46,449 nt of DNA from Candidatus Binatia bacterium (GTDB lineage: Bacteria > Desulfobacterota > Binatia > UBA9968): positions 1 through 46,449 of the forward strand of contig DASXUF010000153.1 in the NCBI GenBank assembly GCA_036504975.1. Reading direction: 5' to 3'. Every line of letters begins with the position of its first letter. The stretch's first letter is position 1. Of this stretch, positions 16,233 to 25,646 are shown piece after piece. A program made the position numbers and the translations under genes. The notes beneath the pieces were generated by a model. It did not search any database. It had not been told where the DNA came from and saw nothing but the letters and a program-made list of their open reading frames with translations.

Positions 16233-18152
16233 TCGGGGCGGGCGGATGATCTTGATAAAGGGAATGGGATCGTCAAGGACTCTCTCTGGTACGATATTCG
16301 CCGGCGGGTCGGAGACAAGCCCTTCCGTCCAGTGATAGTTGAGGATGATCTCGTCGCCCTGAATGTTCGAGCCGCGTATGCGATTGAATCCGCCGGCGAG
16401 CTCGCCCTCCCCTTTGACAAACCAGCTCAGCGGCTGGTCGACTTTCATGAGATAGAGGTCGCTTATGCGGCGGTCGGTTGAAACGAGGCCTGGAACCGCG
16501 AGGAGGCGCTGGACCGAACGTGGGTGAAAAGCGATGACGGCACCGATGTTGTAGTAACGAAAATAGGCGCGCAGCTCTTCGTCCGTGAAAGTTGTGATGT
16601 CGCGCTTGAACAGCATTGCCGAATGAAACTCGGCAAAGTGGTGGCGGTCATTGTATAGGTTGATCGGTCCGCCGATGAGCTGGCGGCCTGTCCAATGCGG
16701 AATAAAAGAAGAGAGGTAAACGCCCTTGTAGAAGAACCCCGTTTCATCGCCCGACTCCTCGAAGAGGAGCCTGCCGTTCAGCGGTGCATCCTTGCGGATC
16801 CATTCAAGCACTGCGTCTATTTCAGGCGGCGCTTGAGTCCTGAGCCGCATGCCTTTTTTCGATTCGGTCTGGAGCAAATTTATGGAAAACGCCAGCACTC
16901 CGCAGATGAGCGCGATTCGGGAGAGGATAGGGAAGAGTTGACCCCCTGAACGCCGGCTGCTCTCATAAGTTGCTATGAAATGAGCCGCCGCCAAGACGAA
17001 AATAAAGTCGTAGGCGACTTTAAAGCGCAGCGGCTGCCAGTTGCTCATGAAGGAAACGAGCGATCCGAAATAGCTGAAGAGAACAAGGACAATGGCGCCT
17101 GAGGCGAGCGCGACTCCGACGTCTCTCTTGTTGCTTTTGATAAGGCGCTGAAGTCCTATGACGCCGAAAATCAAAAGCAACCATCTCAATCCCTTTTCCC
17201 ACGCCGACGGCCTGAACGTCCAGTAGCCGGTTTGGCTTAGATAATCTTTTATGATCGTTGCGGGATCGGAGCTGGTAAACAGAGGAAGCTCGGCGACGAT
17301 CGATGCGGAAACGTCGTCCCCTCTGTGAGATAGAAGGGGCAAGATCCAGGGGAGATTGACGAGTAGCGGAAAAATCAGGCCGGCGCCGAGCCAACAGAGC
17401 GTTCGCCACCCAAGCGACGTGAGATTCATGAGGAGCAGCGTCAGCGCCGGCGGAACGAAGATCGCAATGGATTGAAAGTGTAACGGCAGCAGCGCGCTCA
17501 GAGCTATGATCCAGGCGAAATGAACTCTCGTGAGCGCGCTTTCGCCGTTGATGACCCGGTAGAGGAGCGACACGGCTAACAGAGAGAGATAGACAGCCGG
17601 CGGGAAACCGAGAACGCCGTAGAAGAACATCTCGCGCGGGAGCGAGTTCCACCAATAAGCCGTGCCCAAGAGCGCGGCCAACAACGCGACCGATCGGGCG
17701 GTCGCTTCTCCGACAAAGAAATTTCGGGCGGTGAAATACAGGATCCACGGCAGAACCGCGGTCGAGAGGTCAACGATCAACTTGAACGACTGTATCGGAG
17801 CGAGGCCGAACATCGATGCCGGCAAAGAGAGCAGTTCGAAAAGTTTGATACTCAAGTCCTGAATGGTGTTCGACGGGTAGCCGGCCATAAAAAAGGGATT
17901 GTAACCCCATAGCGTGCGGTCGTTTTGCCAGAACGCAGCCATCGAGGTGAGATGGTGAAAGTGGAGCCCCCAATCCTGCTCTAAGATCGGCCGGCTGTCG
18001 TAAAGTCCGCTCATGGGATCGAAAAGGAACAGCAGGGCCAATGAATGAAGCAGAAAGAGCAAACCGACTAAAGCCGGTGCTCGCGTTTCCACCCATGCTG
18101 ACCAGCATGCTGCTGGCGTGAAGTCCCGATCTTTTTTACGCGGCGTTTTCAC
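16197..18152 (-). CDS. Large polytopic membrane protein, possible GT-C or PTPS-related type
   Basis: The 651-residue protein has an N-terminal helix, a periplasmic-type loop with LEQDWGLHFHHL and a WGYNPFFMAGYPSN segment, many further hydrophobic helices, and a soluble C-terminal domain of about 200 residues. The loop with Asp/His and the GYP motif recalls the large membrane proteins annotated as 6-pyruvoyl-tetrahydropterin-synthase-related and other GT-C relatives. No catalytic activity can be assigned with confidence. It is on the opposite strand to most neighbours and diverges from the gene at 18338 across 185 bases. Its 3' end matches a remnant at 15450, so a paralogue once lay nearby. 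Confidence 0.7.
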   Translation of the reverse strand: MKTPRKKDRDFTPAACWSAWVETRAPALVGLLFLLHSLALLFLFDPMSGLYDSRPILEQDWGLHFHHLTSMAAFWQNDRTLWGYNPFFMAGYPSNTIQDLSIKLFELLSLPASMFGLAPIQSFKLIVDLSTAVLPWILYFTARNFFVGEATARSVALLAALLGTAYWWNSLPREMFFYGVLGFPPAVYLSLLAVSLLYRVINGESALTRVHFAWIIALSALLPLHFQSIAIFVPPALTLLLMNLTSLGWRTLCWLGAGLIFPLLVNLPWILPLLSHRGDDVSASIVAELPLFTSSDPATIIKDYLSQTGYWTFRPSAWEKGLRWLLLIFGVIGLQRLIKSNKRDVGVALASGAIVLVLFSYFGSLVSFMSNWQPLRFKVAYDFIFVLAAAHFIATYESSRRSGGQLFPILSRIALICGVLAFSINLLQTESKKGMRLRTQAPPEIDAVLEWIRKDAPLNGRLLFEESGDETGFFYKGVYLSSFIPHWTGRQLIGGPINLYNDRHHFAEFHSAMLFKRDITTFTDEELRAYFRYYNIGAVIAFHPRSVQRLLAVPGLVSTDRRISDLYLMKVDQPLSWFVKGEGELAGGFNRIRGSNIQGDEIILNYHWTEGLVSDPPANIVPERVLDDPIPFIKIIRPPRAFVLRAGGLIP

Positions 18153-18337
18153 GTATGGCTTTCGCTACGACGCGAACGTCAAATTTAAACACTTGGGTAA
18201 GGCACATATTAAGCTAACCCGAGGAAGAAATACACGGCGTTGAGTGAATGCTCGCCGCTACACAGGGAGTTGGACATTTGCAGGCCGTTGGAATTAAATT
18301 GGGGCTGTAACGAGAGGGTGCTCTGCTCACCTCCGCC

Positions 18338-19939
18338 ATGAAAAAATCGCAATCTCCCGCTCGCCAACTCGCTTACGGCGGATCGCGCTGCGAGATCTTG
18401 CTCGCGCTGGCCCTGTTCGCAGTTGCTTTGGCGATTCGAGTATGGGGGCTTTCTTTTGGGCTACCGAGTTTTTTTTCTGGAGATGAAGTGAGCAAGCGCA
18501 ACGACGCGCTTCAACTCGCGATGACCGACTTCGTTCACGACAGCCGTCAGCCGTCGTTCGTTTACAACTCGTTGTTCCTGATCTATTCCGCGGCGAAGGC
18601 AGTGAAGCCCGATTGGACACCGGTGGACTACCATTATATGGGACGGCTCTGGATGGCTGTTCTCGGCAGTCTCACTGTCGTCGCGCTTTGGCGGCTCGGC
18701 GCGAAATTCGACGATAACGGCAACAAGATCGGTCTAGGCTCGGCGCTGCTGCTCGCCGTCGTGCCGCTGCACACCGCCTGCTCCCGATACATAAAGGAAG
18801 ACGCGCCTTTCGCCCTGATGGTAACGCTGACCGTACTGGCGATGGTCGCGTCTCTGAGAGAGCCTTCGCGAATGAAATGGATGCTCGTCGGCCTAGTCGG
18901 CGGTTTGACCTTTTCGACCAAGTACGCGGGCGTGGTTCTTCTCGCTCCCGTTCTCCTTGCCTTCGTCGTTTCTATGCGCCGGACGGAAAGAGGCATTCCC
19001 GCCGCCATCGTCGATCTCACAGCGCTCGCGGGAGCGTTTACTTTGGGTTTTTTTATAGTTTCTCCGATCTATCTGTTTCATCCCGAGAAGTTTGTCGCCG
19101 GCTTTCTCTTCCAGAGCCGATATTCGGTGGCGGGGCACGACGGGATAGTCATCGATCCTTGGCAACATTGGTGGACTTATTACATCCGCAATGGTTTGAT
19201 CCCCGGGATGACTTGGCCGGTGTTCCTGCTCAGCGTCGCGGGTCTCGGGTTGCTGGCGCGCATGCGCGAGGGCTGGATCGTGAGCGTCACTGCCGTGTGG
19301 CTTTACATTATTTTTGAACATGCCCGCGCCAAGCCGTTGCCTTTTCCCGCGCGCTACCTGATGCCGCTGACGCCGCTGCTTTCCCTGGCCGCCGGCGTCG
19401 CCTTGGTCGAACTCGCGGCGGCTCTCAAGCAGAAACTGGCGGCGCCGCTTGTCTATGCCGTTTGCGGTTTGCTGTTCATAGCGCCGCCGCTGGTAAAATC
19501 ATTGCTGATATCCGACGAAGCGCTGAACGACACGCGAATCATAGCCGGCGAATGGATGGAGCAAAACATCCCGCTTGGCGCGAGGATCGTCGTCACCGAA
19601 GATGCGACGGGACTTCCGGTTTCCACGTTCTGGCGCACTCGCTGGCAGGTGGAAGACCGCGACAAGAGTCTCGATACATCGTGGGCCGGCGATGCGCCGC
19701 CCTATTTCGTTTTCAGCTCGTTCAAGTTCCAGCGTTATCTCGACAGCCCCGACTCGGCGCCCGAGCGGACCGCTTTCTACCGCAAAGTGATGAGTGACTT
19801 CGCTCTGCTCAAAGAGTTTCGCCCGCGCTGGTTCACTTATGGAAAACACAGCCCGGTGATTCGGATCTACAAACCCGGCAACGAGCGCTCGCCGAACTCG
19901 GGACAGCGCCGTCCCGTCGAGAGCGATCAGCCCTTATGA
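18338..19939 (+). CDS. GT-C glycosyltransferase, PMT/ArnT-like
   Basis: The 533-residue protein has an N-terminal membrane helix followed by the acidic loop FFSGDEVSKR, a KEDAPFAL segment, STKYAG, and roughly ten hydrophobic segments. The soluble C-terminus contains VFSSFKFQRYL. These features place it with PMT_2/GT39-like enzymes, which use polyprenyl-phosphate sugars outside the membrane. The protein at 22989 shares the order of KED, TKY and SSF-x-x-QRYL motifs, so the two are paralogues. It begins a run of six tightly packed genes and overlaps the next by ATGA. Confidence 0.83.
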   Translation: MKKSQSPARQLAYGGSRCEILLALALFAVALAIRVWGLSFGLPSFFSGDEVSKRNDALQLAMTDFVHDSRQPSFVYNSLFLIYSAAKAVKPDWTPVDYHYMGRLWMAVLGSLTVVALWRLGAKFDDNGNKIGLGSALLLAVVPLHTACSRYIKEDAPFALMVTLTVLAMVASLREPSRMKWMLVGLVGGLTFSTKYAGVVLLAPVLLAFVVSMRRTERGIPAAIVDLTALAGAFTLGFFIVSPIYLFHPEKFVAGFLFQSRYSVAGHDGIVIDPWQHWWTYYIRNGLIPGMTWPVFLLSVAGLGLLARMREGWIVSVTAVWLYIIFEHARAKPLPFPARYLMPLTPLLSLAAGVALVELAAALKQKLAAPLVYAVCGLLFIAPPLVKSLLISDEALNDTRIIAGEWMEQNIPLGARIVVTEDATGLPVSTFWRTRWQVEDRDKSLDTSWAGDAPPYFVFSSFKFQRYLDSPDSAPERTAFYRKVMSDFALLKEFRPRWFTYGKHSPVIRIYKPGNERSPNSGQRRPVESDQPL

Positions 19940-21471
19940 CGATTACGAAAAAGGTCCTCGTGTTGGTGCTGTTGTCGCTTCTGACGATCGGCGGCTGCTA
20001 TTTCCGGGCTCAGCGGCTCGCCGGCGTAGAGGGCAAGCTCGGCGAGGACGAAACTCGCCTGATGCTCGCGGCCGAGGGCGTGTTGACTACCGGTCTCCCG
20101 ACGATGCCTTCGGGAAAGATTTACTTGCGCGGCGCGCTCAGTTCGTATCTCACGGCCGCGTCGCTATGGCTCTTTGGCCGGGACGATTTCGCCGCCCGGC
20201 TGCCGAACGCGCTCGCCGGGGCATTGTTGATTCCACTGTTCTTCGTCTTCGGCCGCGCGCTCGGCGGGACGACCGCAGGCTTCTGTCTCGCGCTGTTTGC
20301 TGCCGTGCAGCCGGAGCTCATCAAGTGGTCGGCGAATGCGTGGATGACGATGCTCTTCATCGTCGTCTTCATAGGCGCCGCATACCTGTTGTATCTCGGT
20401 TACGAACGGGACCGGCCTCCGATGCAAGTGGCCGGCGCGGCGGCCGGGCTGTTCGCCGTGCTAGCGCACGAGCTTGGGGCATTGTTGGCGGTCGCCGTGG
20501 CTCTGGCGCTGGCGATCCGCGCGGCGCGGAGAGATTTCGGCTGGTTTAGCGGGAGCAGAAGCGTGGCCGCGCTCTTGATTCTGGGATTCAGCTTGATTCT
20601 AGTTGTGGCCCTCGGGCTTTTCCTCAGGTTGGGAACCGTGGTCGGATCAACGGGTGAGTTCAAGCACTACATCGATCCCTATCTGTCGCTCGACAGGCTG
20701 CTTATCGACTATAAGAGGTGGCGGGGTGGTTATCTGCCGCTCGCGGCGGCAGCCATACTTGGAATCCCTTTGTTGCTCCGTTCGCTCAGGTCAGGAGGGC
20801 TATTCCTTTACATGATAATGGCCGTTACGTGCATGACGGTCTGGGTGATAATCGGAAAGACAAGTGAGCGATACGGCCTCGTTCTGTTGCCGGTGCTGGC
20901 GCTTGCGGCGACCTGGGCCCTCGCCGAAGTCGCGCGTCTCGTCAGCGGCTGGCAGCGCATCGGAGCGCGCACCGCCCTGGCTTTTCGAGCCGTCGTGTTC
21001 GTCGTGGCATTCGGAGCCTCCCTGCACAGGGATCTGCTTGCGGCGACCCAGCGGCCTGACCCTCCTACTGAGACATGGCTCACTGAGTTTCGCTCGCTCG
21101 GGGCCGCTCCCGGCGATCTTGTGCTCTGCGACAATCCGGAAATCCCTGCCTGGTACCTGGGCCGAGTGGACTACTGGGATCGGGGGCCGAACTACGAAAG
21201 ATACAGCTATATCTCCGGAAATCAGATTAGACACCTCTATACCGGCGCCGTGAGAGTCGGCAGCGAGGAGGACTTCTTCAGGCTGATAGAGGCCAACGAG
21301 ACGAAGATACTCTGGTACCTAGGAAAAGAGCCGGCACTAAAAATCCTTTCGCCCCATGTTCGGTCTCGATTATTAGGCTCGCCGCAGCGTCTACGGCGCA
21401 CGCGGGACGAGCAGATCATCTTGCGAATCGATCTAAGCGCCCTGGACTGGATGCGCGTGAAGGGAAACTAA
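19936..21471 (+). CDS. GT-C glycosyltransferase, PMT/ArnT-like
   Basis: The 511-residue membrane protein has an N-terminal helix, the loop KLGEDETRLML with the paired acidic residues of GT-C active sites, and about ten further hydrophobic segments. A soluble C-terminal part contains VLCDNPEIPAWYLG. A polyprenyl-phosphate-dependent sugar transferase is the likely role; the donor and acceptor are unknown. The start overlaps the previous stop (ATGA) and 28 bases separate it from the next gene. Confidence 0.8.
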   Translation: MTITKKVLVLVLLSLLTIGGCYFRAQRLAGVEGKLGEDETRLMLAAEGVLTTGLPTMPSGKIYLRGALSSYLTAASLWLFGRDDFAARLPNALAGALLIPLFFVFGRALGGTTAGFCLALFAAVQPELIKWSANAWMTMLFIVVFIGAAYLLYLGYERDRPPMQVAGAAAGLFAVLAHELGALLAVAVALALAIRAARRDFGWFSGSRSVAALLILGFSLILVVALGLFLRLGTVVGSTGEFKHYIDPYLSLDRLLIDYKRWRGGYLPLAAAAILGIPLLLRSLRSGGLFLYMIMAVTCMTVWVIIGKTSERYGLVLLPVLALAATWALAEVARLVSGWQRIGARTALAFRAVVFVVAFGASLHRDLLAATQRPDPPTETWLTEFRSLGAAPGDLVLCDNPEIPAWYLGRVDYWDRGPNYERYSYISGNQIRHLYTGAVRVGSEEDFFRLIEANETKILWYLGKEPALKILSPHVRSRLLGSPQRLRRTRDEQIILRIDLSALDWMRVKGN

Positions 21472-21499
21472 CCCGGATCTCCGCTGGCGCAAAGAAAAC

Positions 21500-23002
21500 G
21501 TGAACAGATCTGTCTTCGGGGCGAGAAACAATCTTTGGTGGCATAGGTTGGATCTGCCGCTCGCTCTGATAATTCTTGCCGCCGCATTTCTTCGTTTCGC
21601 CAACCTTGCTTACTCCGAATTTCAAGGCGACGAAGTAAAGGCCCTGTATCCGGCGGGCGCTGCCTTCCCGGATTTTCTCTTCAGTCAAAAAAAGGGGCCG
21701 GTGCAATTTCTCCTAACCCTGTTGGTGCGTCTGGCGACCGGCGGATACGAAGAGTGGGTCACGCGAGTTCCGTTCGCTCTCGCTTCGACGGCAGCCGTCC
21801 TGGTGATTTTCTATGTTGCGCGCGACCACTGGGGCAGGCCCGTCGCATTGCTCGGAGCGGCGCTGGTCGGCACCTCCGGCCTGCTGACGGCATTCGGTCG
21901 TATTGTGCAGTATCAGTCCTTTTGCCTGTTGTTTGTCGCTCTGACGGCTTGGCTGCTGTTCAAGGCGCTCCGCGCCGACTCGCCGAAACTCATCTACATG
22001 GCTTTTCTCTGCTACGCGTTGGGGCTGTTGACGCATTACGACGCCTTGACTTTCGCGCCGACGCTCGCGCTGCTGGTTGCGGCGAGGTGCTGGAGATATC
22101 GAGACCCATTGCACCGCCGTATAAAACATGTGACTTTCGCTTCCCTGATCGCCTTATCGATTGCCGGGCTGTTTTATCTCCCGTATACGCAGCAGCCGAA
22201 CTTCACGGGCGTAAGAACGTATCTCATCGAACGGGTCTCGTCCGGGCGAGGGCTGGATACGTTGGGCCAGGTCTATGAGCTGCTGCGGTTGTATTTTCCT
22301 CCGTTTTACCTGCTCTTCACAGTGCCGTTTCTTTTGCTGGGCATTCTCATCCTCATTTGGCGGAGGCGCGATGTCCCGTCGATCGCGCTCGTTTTCTGGT
22401 TCGCCTCGGTGTTCTCCTTTTACATGTTCCTTGGAGGCGATCCACGATCTCACGTCTACAACTACTTTGCGCCGGGACTGCTGCTGGCCGCATACGGTAT
22501 GTGGGCTCTAGTCGAATTTGCTCGTAGCTCCTGGCTGCGGATCTACTTGCGAACGGCCATCTGGCTAGCGGTCGGCGTTTTTGCCTGCTTGGTTTATTAC
22601 ATGCTGGTCGATCACGCGATCGAGCATCCCTGGTATAGAAAAACTGTCCTCGGCTACCCCTTGCCAAATCTCGAACAACGAGACATCGCCGGAGTGTTTG
22701 GCTTTCCTTACCAAAGAGGATTAAAAGAGGTCGGCGCGCTCTTCGACTCGGGTCAGTTGAGAGGCACGTTCGACAGTAACGAGCGAGACGTGATGGCCGA
22801 GTACTATTTTCACAGCGCCCGATACCGGCGGCCGGATTATTACATTTACGTCCACCGTCCGCTTTCGCTCGATCGTGAGCTGCCTTTTTTTGTCAGCACG
22901 ACTTACCGCCTGGTTCGAGAGATCTCCGTCCACGGTCGAAGAACGATCGGCATTTACGAGATCTCGTCGCGCGCACGAGGTGATCTGCATGCAGCCCGTT
23001 AA
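21500..23002 (+). CDS. GT-C glycosyltransferase, GT39/PMT_2-like
   Basis: The 500-residue protein has the N-terminal acidic loop SEFQGDEVKALYP and then QKKGPVQFLL, VTRVPFALAS and LLTHYDALTFAP, an order typical of PMT_2 proteins. The helices are followed by a short soluble domain. GTG 21500 is the start. The gene overlaps the next GT-C gene by 14 bases. The similarity is clear at family level but gives no specificity. Confidence 0.84.
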   Translation: MNRSVFGARNNLWWHRLDLPLALIILAAAFLRFANLAYSEFQGDEVKALYPAGAAFPDFLFSQKKGPVQFLLTLLVRLATGGYEEWVTRVPFALASTAAVLVIFYVARDHWGRPVALLGAALVGTSGLLTAFGRIVQYQSFCLLFVALTAWLLFKALRADSPKLIYMAFLCYALGLLTHYDALTFAPTLALLVAARCWRYRDPLHRRIKHVTFASLIALSIAGLFYLPYTQQPNFTGVRTYLIERVSSGRGLDTLGQVYELLRLYFPPFYLLFTVPFLLLGILILIWRRRDVPSIALVFWFASVFSFYMFLGGDPRSHVYNYFAPGLLLAAYGMWALVEFARSSWLRIYLRTAIWLAVGVFACLVYYMLVDHAIEHPWYRKTVLGYPLPNLEQRDIAGVFGFPYQRGLKEVGALFDSGQLRGTFDSNERDVMAEYYFHSARYRRPDYYIYVHRPLSLDRELPFFVSTTYRLVREISVHGRRTIGIYEISSRARGDLHAAR

Positions 23003-24554
23003 AGTCCCGGCTTGGCTAACGTTCTTGCTTGTGGTCGGATGCGCGCTGGTGGCCGCTGCCACGATGTTCCCAAACCTCTCCTACGGCCTGCCCTTTTATT
23101 ATCATCCGGACGAGGTCGCCAAGCTGTTCAACGTCAAGGCGCTGCTTGGCGGCGCAGCCGAGCCGGATTTCAGGCATCCTCATTTCATGCTCTTTTTCAG
23201 TCTTCCTTATCTCTACGCAGGGAAGATCCTGGGCGCCGATCCGTTTCTCTTACTATTCGCGCGCGCTTCCGTGGCTACGTTGGGGGCAGCCACGGTCTGC
23301 CTATTATTTTTCACCGGCAGGTTTCTAGCCGGACCCCTGGCGGGTCTATCATCGGCCCTGATCTTTGCGACGGCGCCTCTGGCGGTGGTCGCCGCTCATG
23401 ATTTCAAGGAAGACATTCCACTGGCCTTCTGGCTGACCCTCCAAACTTTTTTTCTCCTCCGCTATCTTCGCCGCGAGCGCGCACGAGATTTATGGTTTGC
23501 CGCTGTCGCCGTCGGAATCGCAGTCGGAACCAAATATACCGCCCTGCTCTCGCTCCCGCTTTTGATCGGCGTTGTCGTTTGCCGGCGGAAAGAAGGCAAA
23601 CGCAGATGGCAAGGCATAGGAATAGTCCTGTTGCTGTCGGCTGCCGGGTTTCTGCTCTCAACGCCGGATATTTTGTGGCGGCCGGCGCGATTTTTGGACG
23701 GCGTCGCATACGAGTTCCGACATGCGATCGCAGGTCACCTCGACCCGGTGAGTGAGGCGGACAGATGGGAAAAACGTTTTAGGATCTCTCCCGTCGGATA
23801 TCTATGGACTTATCATCTCCGTTACAGTTTGCTTCCCGGCTTGTCGACTCCCGGCCTGCTCCTGGCGCTCATAGGAGCTTTGCTAATTTTCAGACGGGAC
23901 AAGGGCGCAGGCTGGCTACTGTGCGCGGGGCTGGCGCTTTACTATTTCGCGGTCGAAACCCTGCCGCTCAAAACTCCACCCTTCGCCGCCCGGTATATCG
24001 TTCCCGTCCTGCCTTTTGTCGCGCTCTTGGCGGGAAGCGCTCTCTCATTCGACCGGCAAGCACGCGCTTGGCTCAAGGGATTAGCGTGCTGCTTGCTCGC
24101 GGCGACACTGATCTCGAATGGTTATAGTTCCTACCGGCAGGTTCAGGCGATGCGTCCCGATACCAGGGATAAGGCACGTGTCTGGATTTTGCGCAATATT
24201 CCTTACGGCGCTCAACTCATGATTCCCGGTTTTGAAGCGTATTCCCCTTTTGGCGACGAGTCCGGTCCCGCGCCTGAGGCTAAGCGGGCGTATGAATTCG
24301 TTCCCGTGAGTCGCTCTGCGGACGAGGCTCTTCGTCAGGCGACTTCGGACCCGAGGAACTACGTCGTCGTGAGTAGCTTCACGTATCAGCGTTATCTCGA
24401 ACGGCCCGAGATCAATCCAGAGATGTATCGATTCTACCGCGCACTGTTCGAACGGCACACGCCGCTGGCCAGGTTCGAGGTTCCGTTCGAGCCTTTGGGA
24501 TTTCATAATCCCACCATACTCATCTATCATCCGGCCGAAACACCGCTCCGATGA
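22989..24554 (+). CDS. GT-C glycosyltransferase, paralogue of the protein at 18338
   Basis: The 521-residue protein has the loop YYHPDEVAKLFNVK, HDFKEDIPLAF, GTKYTALLSLP and a C-terminal VVSSFTYQRYL segment, matching the gene at 18338 in order and spacing. ATG 22989 is chosen because GAGGTG lies six bases upstream and the helical N-terminus begins there; a longer frame opens at 22875 inside the previous gene. It overlaps both neighbours (14 bases upstream, 4 bases downstream), which supports one transcript. The expected role is periplasmic sugar transfer from a lipid-linked donor. Confidence 0.83.
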   Translation: MQPVKVPAWLTFLLVVGCALVAAATMFPNLSYGLPFYYHPDEVAKLFNVKALLGGAAEPDFRHPHFMLFFSLPYLYAGKILGADPFLLLFARASVATLGAATVCLLFFTGRFLAGPLAGLSSALIFATAPLAVVAAHDFKEDIPLAFWLTLQTFFLLRYLRRERARDLWFAAVAVGIAVGTKYTALLSLPLLIGVVVCRRKEGKRRWQGIGIVLLLSAAGFLLSTPDILWRPARFLDGVAYEFRHAIAGHLDPVSEADRWEKRFRISPVGYLWTYHLRYSLLPGLSTPGLLLALIGALLIFRRDKGAGWLLCAGLALYYFAVETLPLKTPPFAARYIVPVLPFVALLAGSALSFDRQARAWLKGLACCLLAATLISNGYSSYRQVQAMRPDTRDKARVWILRNIPYGAQLMIPGFEAYSPFGDESGPAPEAKRAYEFVPVSRSADEALRQATSDPRNYVVVSSFTYQRYLERPEINPEMYRFYRALFERHTPLARFEVPFEPLGFHNPTILIYHPAETPLR

Positions 24555-25507
24555 AGAACGTTCTTGCGGGAATTCTCATTTCGATTTTCATTTTTGTCGC
24601 GATCGTGGAAGTTGCCGTCCGCGCCTATACTCACGCTTACATTTTTTACGACGTCGAGATGACCCGGTATGCAAACGAGTTAAAGGTCGAGGCTGACAGT
24701 GACCGAATCGGCCACCTCCATCGGCCTAATGCAAGGCTGGAATTGATGGGGGTCGAAGTCCGAACCAACTCCGACGGTTTGCGCGATGATGAATACACGA
24801 AAGAACGAAATCAGAAAAGACGCATTATCTTCTTAGGCGACTCGCTGACTTTGGGATGGGGAGTGAAGAAAGAAGAGACGTTCGAGGCCTTGCTCGAATG
24901 GCAATTGAGCAGCGAGACGCCGACCGAGATCATCAACTTCGCCCACGGTAATTATAATACGGACCAGGAGGTGAGCCTCTTTTTGCAAAAGGGATTAGCC
25001 TACAGGCCGGACAAGGTGGTAGTGTTCTATTTCATAAACGATGCGGAGCCGAGTCCAAGAAAATCAAAATGGGGGTTTCTTGGCCGGTCCCGATTTGTCA
25101 CTCTATTTTGGTCGCGCCTCAAGGCCATCAATGCGAGATTCTCAGGAAAAACATCCTTCAAGAATTACTACTCCGATCTATATTCCGAATCTTCCGAAGG
25201 CTGGGCTGCGGCCCAAAAGGCATTGCAAAATTTAAAGACCGTATGCCATGAGCGTAAGATCAAAGTGCAGGTGGTTTTATTGCCCGAACTTCATTCGCTC
25301 GTAAATTATCCATTTGTAGACGAGCACAAGAAAATGGCTGCCGTTCTCACCGAGGTTGGAATTCCCTTTTTGGATCTGGCGCCTGAATTCCGCGGCATCG
25401 AGAATCCGCAGACGCTTTGGGTTGCGCGAGACGACGCTCACCCGAATAGCCGGGCTCATCGGATGATAGCGGAATTGACGCGAGACTTCATCGGGCAAGA
25501 CAACTGA
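24551..25507 (+). CDS. Membrane-anchored SGNH/GDSL hydrolase-like protein
   Basis: An N-terminal membrane segment (about 4-25) is followed by an SGNH hydrolase domain. FLGDSLTLGWG carries the nucleophile Ser, INFAHGNYNT supplies the Gly/Asn block, FINDAEPS fits block III, and DDAHPNSRAH gives the C-terminal Asp-x-x-His pair. All catalytic blocks are present. In polysaccharide and glycan loci such proteins remove or transfer O-acyl groups outside the membrane, which is the likely role here. It is translationally coupled to the preceding GT-C gene and is followed after one base by a tiny membrane protein. Confidence 0.87.
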   Translation: MKNVLAGILISIFIFVAIVEVAVRAYTHAYIFYDVEMTRYANELKVEADSDRIGHLHRPNARLELMGVEVRTNSDGLRDDEYTKERNQKRRIIFLGDSLTLGWGVKKEETFEALLEWQLSSETPTEIINFAHGNYNTDQEVSLFLQKGLAYRPDKVVVFYFINDAEPSPRKSKWGFLGRSRFVTLFWSRLKAINARFSGKTSFKNYYSDLYSESSEGWAAAQKALQNLKTVCHERKIKVQVVLLPELHSLVNYPFVDEHKKMAAVLTEVGIPFLDLAPEFRGIENPQTLWVARDDAHPNSRAHRMIAELTRDFIGQDN

Positions 25508-25508
25508 A

Positions 25509-25646
25509 ATGATAATAAAGAAATTCTGGAAACGATACCGATTTCTGATCGTGGTCCTGCTATTGATCTATTCGATCTTCACCATCGTTATGATTTTCAT
25601 TGCCGGCGATTCCCAGGACGAAGCTTTCCAGTACCAAGTGTTCTAA
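25509..25646 (+). CDS. Small 45-residue membrane protein, DUF5989-like
   Basis: This short frame starts at ATG 25509, one base after the SGNH gene. A basic leader (MIIKKFWKRYR) is followed by one strong membrane helix (about residues 12-33) and the tail AGDSQDEAFQYQVF. The basic-helix-acidic pattern ending in an aromatic F-x-Y-x-x-F motif resembles the tail of DUF5989-type small proteins, which occur beside SGNH hydrolases. That resemblance is from memory. The tight linkage suggests it partners the hydrolase. A truncated minus-strand gene overlaps it. Confidence 0.6.
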   Translation: MIIKKFWKRYRFLIVVLLLIYSIFTIVMIFIAGDSQDEAFQYQVF

